Assembly: GCF_016863495.1 (NCBI RefSeq)
Contig: NZ_BOOZ01000014.1
Coordinates: forward strand, 62,001-126,000
Length of the DNA: 64,000 nucleotides
Source of the DNA: Micromonospora andamanensis
Lineage (GTDB): Bacteria; Actinomycetota; Actinomycetes; Mycobacteriales; Micromonosporaceae
Reading direction: 5' to 3'
Position 1 is the stretch's first letter, and every line of letters starts with the position of its first letter. Shown here one piece after another: positions 51,085 to 58,728 of this stretch. The translations under genes were made by a program, and so were the position numbers. The notes beneath the pieces were generated by a model, which was not told the origin of the DNA, did not search any database, and saw only the letters and a program-made list of their open reading frames with translations.

Positions 51085-52284
51085 ATGAACCAGCACACGA
51101 ACGTGGTCGTCATCGGCGGCGGGTACGCCGGTGTCATGGCCGCCAACCGGCTGACCCGGCGCGCCGACGTGCGGGTGACGCTCGTCAACCCCCGGCGGCA
51201 CTTCGTCCAGCGGCTACGCCTGCACCAGGTGGCCGGCGGATCCGCCGAGGCGGTCGCCGACTACCGGGACATCCTGGCCGACCGCGTCCGGCTCGTGGTC
51301 GACGCCGCCACCGGGATCGACGCGGCGGGGCGACGGATCACCACCGGATCCGGCCGGACCATCGACTACGACCATCTGATCTACGCGGTGGGCAGTGGCA
51401 GCGGCGACCCGGGAGTCCCCGGGGCGGCGCAGCACGCCTACCCGGTCGCCACCCTGGAGGAGGCACAGCGACTGGCGACGGCAATCGCCGCCGCGCCGCC
51501 GACGGCCACGCTGACGGTGGTCGGTGCCGGCGCGACGGGCATCGAGACCGCCGCCGAGTTGGCGGAGACGGGCCGTGCGGTGACCCTGGTCTGCGGCGGT
51601 GTGCTCGGACCGTACCTGCATCCCCGGGGTCGACGGTCGGTCGCCAGGCGACTGGCCGCACTCGGGGTGACAGTGCTCGACGGCCCCGGCACGACGGTGA
51701 CGGCTGTGACGTCCGACGCGGTGCGGCTCGGCGACGGCCGCGAACTCGTCAGCCCGGTCACCGTCTGGGCGGCCGGGTTCGGCGTGCCGGACCTGGCCGT
51801 GCGCAGCGGGCTGCGCACCGACGCACTGGGTCGCCTGCTCACCGACGAGACGCTGACGAGCGTCGACGACGTGCGCATCGTCGGGGCCGGTGACGCGGTC
51901 GCGCCGTCGGACCGGCCGTTGCGGATGAGCTGCCAGTCCGCGCGTCCGCTCGGTGCGCACGCCGCCGACACGGTGCTCCGTCGGATCGCCGGTGCACAAC
52001 CCGAGCCGATCAACATCGGGTTCTTCGGCCAGTGCATCGGGCTGGGCCGTCGGGCCGCCACCGCGCAGGTCGCCGGCAGGGACGACACCGCTAACGGGTT
52101 CTACCTCGGCGGCCGGCTCGCCGCCACGCTCAAGGAGTACGCCATCAGGTCCATGCTGAAGGAGTTGGCGCACGAGGCACGCGAGCCCGGCTCGTACCGC
52201 TGGCCGTTCAAGGATGACAAGCGCCGTCAGGTGCTGCGGACCGGGCGTGACAACGCGCCGACCACAGTGGAGCGGACGGTCTAG
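51085..52284 (+). CDS. NAD(P)/FAD-dependent oxidoreductase (NDH-2-like)
   Basis: The protein has 399 residues. The FAD dinucleotide motif VVVIGGGYAGVMAANRL, the NAD motif TVVGAGATGIETAAEL and the late FAD motif RIVGAGDAV define a pyridine nucleotide-disulphide oxidoreductase family member, nearest type II NADH dehydrogenases but with no clear membrane anchor. The ATG at 51085 follows AAGGAG. Oxidoreductase genes of this kind typically sit next to ECF41 sigma factor genes; here the following sigma gene is damaged. Confidence 0.87.
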   Translation: MNQHTNVVVIGGGYAGVMAANRLTRRADVRVTLVNPRRHFVQRLRLHQVAGGSAEAVADYRDILADRVRLVVDAATGIDAAGRRITTGSGRTIDYDHLIYAVGSGSGDPGVPGAAQHAYPVATLEEAQRLATAIAAAPPTATLTVVGAGATGIETAAELAETGRAVTLVCGGVLGPYLHPRGRRSVARRLAALGVTVLDGPGTTVTAVTSDAVRLGDGRELVSPVTVWAAGFGVPDLAVRSGLRTDALGRLLTDETLTSVDDVRIVGAGDAVAPSDRPLRMSCQSARPLGAHAADTVLRRIAGAQPEPINIGFFGQCIGLGRRAATAQVAGRDDTANGFYLGGRLAATLKEYAIRSMLKELAHEAREPGSYRWPFKDDKRRQVLRTGRDNAPTTVERTV

Positions 52285-52357
52285 TCCGTCGGTGCGCGGC
52301 ACGGTCAGGCCGGGCCGTGGCCGGGCACCGACCTCGCACGAAGGAGAGGCCGAGGCA

Positions 52358-52959
52358 GTGTGTGACCCCGCCGCCGACCCGGCGACCGAAGCCTTCGTCG
52401 CCCACCGCAACCTGCTGTTCACCGTCGCGTACGAGATGCTCGGATCGGCCGCCGACGCCGAGGACGTCCTTCAGGAGACCTGGCTGCGATGGGCCGCAGC
52501 CCGGCGGCCGTACGCCAGATCGCGCACCGGGCCCGGCAGCACGTCAGCGCCCGCCGTCCCCGCGAGGTGGTCTCCCCGGGTGAGACCCGGGCGGCGTTGG
52601 AGTCGTTCCGACGGGCGGTCGAGACCGGCGATCTCCAGGAGCTGCTCGACGTGCTCGCCCCCGAGGTCGTCCTGGTCGCCGACGGCGGTGGGGTGCGGCA
52701 GGCGGTGCCGCGCCCGATCGTCGGCGCCGACAAGGTGGCCCGCATGATCCTCGGTGGTCTCCGCAAGGTGCCGGGCCAGCTGACCGCGGCCGTCACGCTG
52801 CTCAACGGCGGCCCGGCCCTCGTCGTGCACCTGAACGGTGAACTCGACGGCGTGCTGGCGGTCCGGGTCGGGACGGCCGGCATCGGGGGCATCTACTACG
52901 TCCGTAACCCGGAGAAGCTGACCCGGGTCGAGTCCGAGACCCGACTCGCCCGCCGCTGA
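52358..52959 (+). pseudogene. Internally deleted ECF41-type sigma factor gene
   Basis: The GTG at 52358 after AAGGAGAGG opens a frame with sigma region 2 (AFVAHRNLLFTVAYEMLG, DAEDVLQETWLRWA). At about 52,495 the sequence jumps into another frame at region 4's end (GRSPAAVRQIAHRAR), continuing into the SnoaL-like C-terminal extension with ECF41 hallmarks VADGGG and NPEKL. About 90 codons, including region 2.3-2.4 and most of region 4, are missing, and the frame is lost. Neither piece should be a working sigma factor, although the C-terminal frame could still be translated from an ATG at 52489. Confidence 0.82.
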
Positions 52960-53052
52960 CCCGCCGGGGGCGGGCGTGGAGCCCGGGTCGCGGCGATTAG
53001 CCCGGCCCGAGGCGGGTAAGCCGCGGCGCCCGACACGGTGGAAGGGGACCAG

Positions 53053-53691
53053 ATGTCTGACAGCCACACCGCACTACGCTCGATGCACGACCTGGGCCTG
53101 GCGGCCTGGTTCGGCGGCTCCCTGATGGGTGCCTTCGGCGTCAACGGTGCCGCAGCCCGGATCGGCGACTCGACCCAACGACTTCCGGTGGCGTCCACCG
53201 GCTGGAACCGGTGGACGCCGGTGAACGCGGCGGCGATCGGTGCCCACCTCGCCGGCGCGGTCGGTGAACTGGTGACCGAGAGCCCACGGATGGCCGCACA
53301 GGCCGGGGTCGGTCGGGCCAGCACGGTGAAGACCGCGCTGACCGTGGGCGCCCTGGCGGTGACCGGGTACAGCCGGCTGCTCGGCATGCGACTGGCCAAG
53401 GCCGGCCGGCCTTCGGTCGAGGGGGTCACCGAACCGAACCAGCAGACACCGGCGAACGTGGCGTCCTGCCAGCGCCAACTGAAGATGTTGCAGTGGGCCA
53501 TCCCGGCGCTGACCGGTGCCTTGATCGTGGTCACCACCTACATGGGTGAGCAGCAGAAACCGGGGCAGGTCCTGCGCGGCATGATCGGTCGCGTCGGTGG
53601 CCTGGGGCACGCGTCGAAGACGATGGGCAAGGGCGCTGGCGGGATGGCGGCGGCCAAGGCGATCCGGCAGATGACGATGTCCGGCCGCTGA
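53053..53691 (+). CDS. Membrane protein of unknown function
   Basis: The protein has 212 residues from the ATG at 53053, which follows GGGG. There are four hydrophobic segments (about 12-35, 65-82, 98-115 and 145-165) and a Gly/Lys/Met-rich tail. LGLAAWFGGSLMGAFGVNGAAAR is a clear first motif that I have seen in actinobacterial proteins of unknown function. No domain assigned. Confidence 0.75.
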   Translation: MSDSHTALRSMHDLGLAAWFGGSLMGAFGVNGAAARIGDSTQRLPVASTGWNRWTPVNAAAIGAHLAGAVGELVTESPRMAAQAGVGRASTVKTALTVGALAVTGYSRLLGMRLAKAGRPSVEGVTEPNQQTPANVASCQRQLKMLQWAIPALTGALIVVTTYMGEQQKPGQVLRGMIGRVGGLGHASKTMGKGAGGMAAAKAIRQMTMSGR

Positions 53692-53783
53692 ACGGCGGCG
53701 AAGGTGCACGACCGCCAGCGCACACACGTGCCGGCGTCGGTCCCAGGCGGACCGACGCCCGCGCACCGACCAGCGAGGTGGCC

Positions 53784-54170
53784 ATGACCGACCGGGACAG
53801 GCAGGACCGGGCACCCGAGGGTGTCGCGCCCTGGGGGACCACCGACGGCTTCGACGCGGATCCGCCGTGGGGTGCCGGCGACGACTCCCCGATGGGGGAG
53901 GGCAGCGAGGAGACCGCGGTACCCGAGGGACGGCGCGGTGAGCGGCGCGCGGCCGGTCCGCTCGCCGGTGACCCGACGGATCGGCCCGCCGGGCGGCACG
54001 GGTTCGGCTCGGTGGAGCCGACCCGTACGCCGGTGGCCGGGCCCGGGGCGCCGCCGGACCCGGCGCCGTCGCGACGCAGCTTCCCCGACGACGAGGCCGG
54101 GGGCGACCTGCCGGACAACGCGCTGGAGGAGGCGACCGGGATGCACCCGGAGGGCACCGGGCGCGGCTGA
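53784..54170 (+). CDS. Hypothetical hydrophilic protein
   Basis: The protein has 128 residues from the ATG at 53784, which follows GAGG. It is charged, Gly/Pro/Asp/Glu-rich and probably disordered, with no membrane segment. Its base use and position in a series of plus-strand genes support coding, but function is unknown. Confidence 0.55.
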   Translation: MTDRDRQDRAPEGVAPWGTTDGFDADPPWGAGDDSPMGEGSEETAVPEGRRGERRAAGPLAGDPTDRPAGRHGFGSVEPTRTPVAGPGAPPDPAPSRRSFPDDEAGGDLPDNALEEATGMHPEGTGRG

Positions 54171-54185
54171 GCGTCGGGCGTCCGG

Positions 54186-55079
54186 TCAGGACGGTACGGC
54201 CCCCCGGGCGGCGACCCCGAGCAGGCCGGCCAGCCGTTCCGCGTCGCGTTGAGCCTGACCCGCGCAGCAGTTGTTGAACAGCACGTGCAGCTCGTCGGCC
54301 TGGTCGGCGAGTTCGACGAGCAGCTCCGACCAGCGGCCCAGTTCCTCGTCGCCGTAGGCGTACCGGAACCGGTCCTCCTTGTCGCCGCTGGTCCAGCCGC
54401 TGCTGTGGCCATGGAACCGGATCATCGCCAGATCGGCGGTCGCCACCGGGATCGGCGGCACCGAGTCCGGATGCCCCTGCGGCATGTCCACGCAGCAGAA
54501 GGTCAGCCCTTCGGCACGGAGGAAGGCGAGAGTTTCCAGCGCCGCCGTCCCCTCGAACCAGGAGGCGTGCCGCAGCTCGACGGCGACCCGCCACGGCCGG
54601 CACCGCGACGCCAGCTCCGCGATCCGTCGCCGGGCCGCCTCGCCCCGGGCCAGCCACGGCGGGAACTGCAACAGCACCGCACCGAGCCGGTCGGCCGCCG
54701 CGATCGGCGTCAGCGCCGCCCGGAACCGGCTCCACAGCTCGTCGTACGCGGCCGTCGGCAGGTCGCGCCGCCGGATCCGGGCCGGGCCGCCGGTCGGGCG
54801 CAGGTCGGCGGGCAGCGTGGCCACCGGGGTCGGGTGGCCGGTGAACAGGCTGAACGCCTTGACGTTGAAGGTGAATCCCTCGGGGGTGGCGTCGACCCAG
54901 CCCTGCGCGGTCTCCGGCGCGGGCACCGCGTAGTACGACGTGTCCACCTCGACCAGCCCGAACCGGTCGGCGTAGTGACGCAGCCGGCCGGCCGGGTTGT
55001 TCACCTGGCGCGGGTACCAGCCGGAGCGCACGAGCGTCCGGTCCGCCCAGGAGGACGTGCCCACCTTTATGACACCCAT
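54186..55079 (-). CDS. DUF72-family protein
   Basis: The protein has 297 residues in a TIM-barrel-like fold. KVGTSSWADRTLVRSGWYP is the typical start of DUF72, and FNVKAFSLFTGH, AVLLQFPPWL and AVELRHASWF, plus LHVLFNNCCAGQAQRDAERL near the end, are conserved in the family. Function is unknown; a nuclease or sugar-processing role has been suggested for some members. The ATG is at 55079. Confidence 0.87.
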   Translation of the reverse strand: MGVIKVGTSSWADRTLVRSGWYPRQVNNPAGRLRHYADRFGLVEVDTSYYAVPAPETAQGWVDATPEGFTFNVKAFSLFTGHPTPVATLPADLRPTGGPARIRRRDLPTAAYDELWSRFRAALTPIAAADRLGAVLLQFPPWLARGEAARRRIAELASRCRPWRVAVELRHASWFEGTAALETLAFLRAEGLTFCCVDMPQGHPDSVPPIPVATADLAMIRFHGHSSGWTSGDKEDRFRYAYGDEELGRWSELLVELADQADELHVLFNNCCAGQAQRDAERLAGLLGVAARGAVPS

Positions 55080-55162
55080 GTAGTTCAGTGGACCGCGCAA
55101 CGGGCCGCTCGGCAACCGCTGCGGCGGTGACCTGCGGGTCGGTCCGTTGGTACCGTGCCGCG

Positions 55163-55864
55163 ATGACTGTGCGGCGTCGATCCGCGGCGGTGGTGCTCCG
55201 CCTGGCGATCGTGATGAGTGTGCTGGCCGGTGTGGTGCTCACCGCGCTCGGCCCGGCCACGGTGACCGGGCTGCTGCCGTACTTCACCATCCAGAGCAAT
55301 CTCGCGGTGGGCCTGGTCGCCGGGTACGCCGTCTGGCAGGCCGGCCGGGGCCGACCCGACCCGCCGGCGGCGGTCACCGGCGCGGTGACCCTCTACATCA
55401 CCATCACCGCAGTGGTCTACCACCTGGTGCTGGCCAACCCGGCCAGCCCGTTCGCCATGCCGCAACCGGACCGGGCCCTCGGAGAGGCGTTCGGTAACCA
55501 GTTCCTGCACACGGTGGTGCCGTTGCTCGCCGGGGCCGACTGGGCGCTGCTCTGCCGGCATGGACGGCTGCGCCTGCGGCACGCGCTGTGGTGGTTGGCG
55601 TTCCCGCTGGGTTATCTGGCCTTCGCCCTGGTACGCGGGCTGGTGGTGCACCGCTACCCGTACCCCTTCCTGGACGCCGGTGAGCTCGGCTATCCCGGGG
55701 TGGGCGTCGTCTCCGCCTGCCTGGCCGTGGCGTTCTGGCTGCTCGGCCTGCTGTTCGTCGGCACCGACCGGACGCTGACCCGGCTCCGGCCAGCGCCCGT
55801 ACCCATGCTGACCGAACCCGACTCGGGGGTGGCGGGACGGCGCGACCCTGTGGCACCAGCCTGA
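55163..55864 (+). CDS. Pr6Pr-family membrane protein
   Basis: The protein has 233 residues with six predicted helices. FTIQSNLAVGLVAGY and FLHTVVPLLAGADWALL, with VHRYPYPFLD in a later loop, match the Pr6Pr (FAR-17a/AIG1-like) group of bacterial membrane proteins of unknown function. The ATG at 55163 is chosen; a longer frame from 55088 has no good ribosome site. It is divergent from the DUF72 gene. Confidence 0.75.
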   Translation: MTVRRRSAAVVLRLAIVMSVLAGVVLTALGPATVTGLLPYFTIQSNLAVGLVAGYAVWQAGRGRPDPPAAVTGAVTLYITITAVVYHLVLANPASPFAMPQPDRALGEAFGNQFLHTVVPLLAGADWALLCRHGRLRLRHALWWLAFPLGYLAFALVRGLVVHRYPYPFLDAGELGYPGVGVVSACLAVAFWLLGLLFVGTDRTLTRLRPAPVPMLTEPDSGVAGRRDPVAPA

Positions 55865-56041
55865 ACCGTGCTCGCCGAACGCCGTCGGACCGCGCCGGCT
55901 GACCGGCCTGCGCCGCCGCCTTGGCAGTGCCGTCACGCCTCGGGGGGACGCTGCACGCGGGGAAGACGGCCGGCGGCTGTGGTTTGGGCCGGCGTCCGCC
56001 GGGGAGGACGGGACAGGCGCCACCGACGACGGGAGACGGGG

Positions 56042-57088
56042 ATGCGTGCACTGCGACTGCCCGCCTGGAAGACGGAGCCGGAGCTGGTCGAGGTCGACGA
56101 ACCGACACCCGGGCCCGGCCAGGTGGTGGTGCGGATCGGTGCGGCCGGTGCCTGCCACTCCGACCTGCACCTGATGCACGACTTCGAGGCCGGCGGCCTG
56201 CCCTGGAATCCGCCGTTCACGCTCGGTCACGAGAACGCGGGCTGGGTGCACCGGCTCGGCTCCGGGGTGACCGGCCTGGAGGTGGGCCAGCCGGTGGCGG
56301 TCTACGGCCCCTGGGGCTGCGGTGCCTGTGCCCGGTGCCGGGTCGGTGTCGACAACTACTGCGAGAACCCGGCCGCCGCGCCGGTGCCGGGCGGCGGTGG
56401 CGGCCTGGGCCTGGACGGCGGGATGGCCGAGTACGAGCTGGTGCCGGACGCCCGACACGTGCTGCCGCTGCCCGAAGGGCTCGATCCGGTCGACGCCGCG
56501 CCGCTTACCGACGCCGGGCTCACGCCGTACCACGCGATTCGCCGGTCCTGGCCGAAGTTGCCACCCGCCAGCACCGCTGTCGTGATCGGCGTCGGCGGGC
56601 TCGGGCACGTCGGCGTGCAGATCCTCAAGGCGACCACCGCCGCCCGGGTGATCGCTGTGGACACCCGGGAGGAGGCACTGCGGCTCGCCGAGGACTGCGG
56701 CGCCGACGTGACGATGCGCTCGGGCGAGAGCACCGCCGAGGAGATCCGCAGGGTCACCGGCGGCCGGGGCGCCGACGTGGTGCTCGACTTCGTCGGCGCC
56801 GACGCCACGCTGAGGTTGGGCGTCGCCGCCGCCCGGACCGTGGGTGACCTGACAATTGTGGGGCTCGGCGGCGGCACGCTGTCGGTCGGCTTCTTCTCCG
56901 TGCCGTACGAGGTGAGCATCCAGACCACCTACTGGGGCAGCCGTCCGGAGCTGCTCGAGGTGCTCGACCTGGGCGCACGGGGCCTGGTACGGCCGAAGAT
57001 CACCACGTTCAGTCTGGATGACGCGATGAGCGCGTACCGGATGATGCGGGACGGCACGCTCGAAGGTCGGGCCGTCATCGTGCCGTGA
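56042..57088 (+). CDS. Zinc-dependent alcohol dehydrogenase (MDR family)
   Basis: The protein has 348 residues. Catalytic zinc ligands are in GACHSDLH and LGHENAG, structural zinc cysteines in CGACARCRVGVDNYC, and the NAD-binding motif is VGGLGHVGVQ. The ATG at 56042 fits. The family oxidises alcohols with NAD+; TYWGSRPELLEVLDL near the C-terminus resembles broad-specificity Adh members. The upstream gap of 177 bases carries its promoter. Confidence 0.9.
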   Translation: MRALRLPAWKTEPELVEVDEPTPGPGQVVVRIGAAGACHSDLHLMHDFEAGGLPWNPPFTLGHENAGWVHRLGSGVTGLEVGQPVAVYGPWGCGACARCRVGVDNYCENPAAAPVPGGGGGLGLDGGMAEYELVPDARHVLPLPEGLDPVDAAPLTDAGLTPYHAIRRSWPKLPPASTAVVIGVGGLGHVGVQILKATTAARVIAVDTREEALRLAEDCGADVTMRSGESTAEEIRRVTGGRGADVVLDFVGADATLRLGVAAARTVGDLTIVGLGGGTLSVGFFSVPYEVSIQTTYWGSRPELLEVLDLGARGLVRPKITTFSLDDAMSAYRMMRDGTLEGRAVIVP

Positions 57089-57149
57089 GCCGTCCCCGGC
57101 CGGCTCGCCGCCGCACGCCGATGCGCTGGACACCACCTAGAATGATCAT

Positions 57150-57665
57150 GTGGTCGCCGCGCTGGAGCTGTACCTGGACACCGTCGCCACCCGGCGGATC
57201 CGGGTGTTGTGGGAAGCCCTGGAGGCCGAGGGGGTGCAGAGCATGCGCTCCCTGCTGGAGCAGCGGCACCGGCCGCACGTCTCACTCGCGGTCGCGCCGC
57301 GCTTCGACCCGGAGCAGGTCACGGCGGCGCTGGCCGGCACCACGGTGGCGGCGCCGCTGCGGTTGTCGTTCCAGCACGCCGGCCAGTTCGTCGGCCGGGT
57401 GCTCTGGTTGGGTCCGGTACCCACCCCGGAGCTGCTGGCCCACCACAGGCGGGTGCACGACCTGCTCGTCGCGGGCGGGGTGCCGCTCGTGGAGCACTAC
57501 CGGCCGGGCCGCTGGGTGCCGCACTGCACGCTGTCCATGCGCGTGCCGAACGCGCTGATGTCCGCCGCCGTACGCCGCTGCCTCGAAGTGCTCCCCCTGG
57601 AGGCCACAGTCGTCTCCGCCGCCCTCACCGACCACGCCCGCAACATCTCCCACCCCCTCCCCTAG
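57150..57665 (+). CDS. 2'-5' RNA ligase-like phosphoesterase
   Basis: The protein has 171 residues. The two HxS/T motifs of the 2H phosphoesterase fold are RPHVSLAV and VPHCTLSM. The chain is complete and compact. Such enzymes open cyclic 2',3'-phosphates or act on nucleotides, so the exact reaction is not given. The GTG start at 57150 follows AATGATCAT. It converges on the siderophore reductase gene with a long palindrome between. Confidence 0.82.
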   Translation: MVAALELYLDTVATRRIRVLWEALEAEGVQSMRSLLEQRHRPHVSLAVAPRFDPEQVTAALAGTTVAAPLRLSFQHAGQFVGRVLWLGPVPTPELLAHHRRVHDLLVAGGVPLVEHYRPGRWVPHCTLSMRVPNALMSAAVRRCLEVLPLEATVVSAALTDHARNISHPLP

Positions 57666-57691
57666 CCCCCCGCCCCGCCCCGCCCCGCCCG

Positions 57692-57752
57692 GTTGATCAT
57701 GAGGTTAGCGGCGGTGTTGATCTCCAAAACTGCCGCCAACCTCATGATCAAC
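57692..57752. repeat. GTTGATCATGAGGTT palindrome (dispersed-repeat candidate)
   Basis: Perfect 15-bp arms (57692-57706 and 57738-57752) with an inner imperfect GCGGC pairing enclose the loop. I recall GTTGATCATGA-type palindromes as frequent intergenic elements in Micromonospora. It separates the converging RNA-ligase-like and siderophore-reductase genes, where it could act as a terminator. A C-rich tract (57,665-57,690) lies on its left and a G-rich tract on its right. Confidence 0.75.
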
Positions 57753-57800
57753 GGGGTGGGCGGGGGTGGGTGGGGTGGGGGGTCAGGAGGGGTCGGGGCG
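57753..57800 (+). other. G-rich tract, potential G-quadruplex
   Basis: At least four closely spaced runs of 3-6 G occur (GGGG-T-GGG-C-GGGGG-T-GGG-T-GGGG). The tract runs into the 3' end of the siderophore reductase gene. On the plus strand this meets simple G-quadruplex rules. Confidence 0.55.
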
Positions 57801-58700
57801 GCCGTGGCGCCAGTAGCCCATGAAGGCGACGGCTCGGCGGTCGAGGCCGCGTTCGGTGACCAGGTGTCGGCGCAGGGTACGGATGACACCTGCCTCTCCG
57901 GCCAGCCAGGCGTAGAGGGGAGCCGTCGGGAGCACGTCGGGCACCTCCCAGAGGATCTCGTGGTCCACGTCCACCTCGTCGACGGGCTGCGGAACGGGTC
58001 CGGTCCCGTTGACCGGAGCGCTGGCGAGCAGGTCGTCGGCGGCCTCGGCGACGGCGGTGACCAGGCGGCTGCCGTACCCACCGGCACCCCGGGGCAGCCA
58101 GGTCACCTCGACACCCGGCGGCGTGATCAGCGGCAGCGCGTCGCCGGCCTCGGGAACCTCCAGCAGCACCCGGCCACGCGCGTCCAGCGGCAGCCGCTCG
58201 CAGATTCCGCTGATCGCCGGCACCGCCGTCTCGTCCCCGGCCAACAGCAGGCACCCGGTCGACGGGGGCCGGAACTCGACCCCGCCGTGGTCACCGCCGT
58301 ACGCCGAGTCCGGGCCCACGATGGCGATCTCGTCACCGGGGCTGACCCGGCGGGCCCACCGCGTCGCCGGCCCGCCGTCGCCGTGCAGCACCAGGTCGAC
58401 GTCGACCTCGCTCAGGTAGGGCCGGGCCGCGCGCACCGTGTACGTCCGGATCGGGTTGCGTTCGTGATCCGGCAGGGCCCGCCACCGCGCGTACCAGTCC
58501 GGCCCCTGCGGCAGGTGCACCCCGACCTGGCCGGGCAGCGGCAACGCCAGCTTGATCCGCTGGTCGTAGCCGTTGTCGGCGAAGCGGTCCAGGTCCGGGC
58601 CGGTGAAGGTGACCCGGACGAAGGACGGGCTGAGCCGACGTACCGCGCGGACCTCGACGGCGAACAGCCGCCACGGCGCTACGGGCAGGGTGTGGGTCAT
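57783..58700 (-). CDS. Siderophore-interacting protein (FAD ferric-siderophore reductase)
   Basis: The protein has 305 residues. The SIP N-domain has FVRVTFTG and RTYTVRAA for FAD, and HGDGGPATRWARRVSPGDEIAIVGP for the FAD/NAD(P)H site. The C-domain carries CLLLAGDETAVPAISG, and YAWLAGEAGVIRTLRRHL is the typical end. It reduces imported ferric siderophore to release Fe(II). It is the last gene of the iron operon beginning at 62687. Confidence 0.9.
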   Translation of the reverse strand: MTHTLPVAPWRLFAVEVRAVRRLSPSFVRVTFTGPDLDRFADNGYDQRIKLALPLPGQVGVHLPQGPDWYARWRALPDHERNPIRTYTVRAARPYLSEVDVDLVLHGDGGPATRWARRVSPGDEIAIVGPDSAYGGDHGGVEFRPPSTGCLLLAGDETAVPAISGICERLPLDARGRVLLEVPEAGDALPLITPPGVEVTWLPRGAGGYGSRLVTAVAEAADDLLASAPVNGTGPVPQPVDEVDVDHEILWEVPDVLPTAPLYAWLAGEAGVIRTLRRHLVTERGLDRRAVAFMGYWRHGRPDPS

Positions 58701-58728
58701 GGTGCCTCTCCGTATCGGGTCGGTGCGC

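Noticed and set aside
57665-57690. CCCCG repeats as a microsatellite gene or mobile element end
   Set aside because: Simple low-complexity tract without flanking duplications or transposase.
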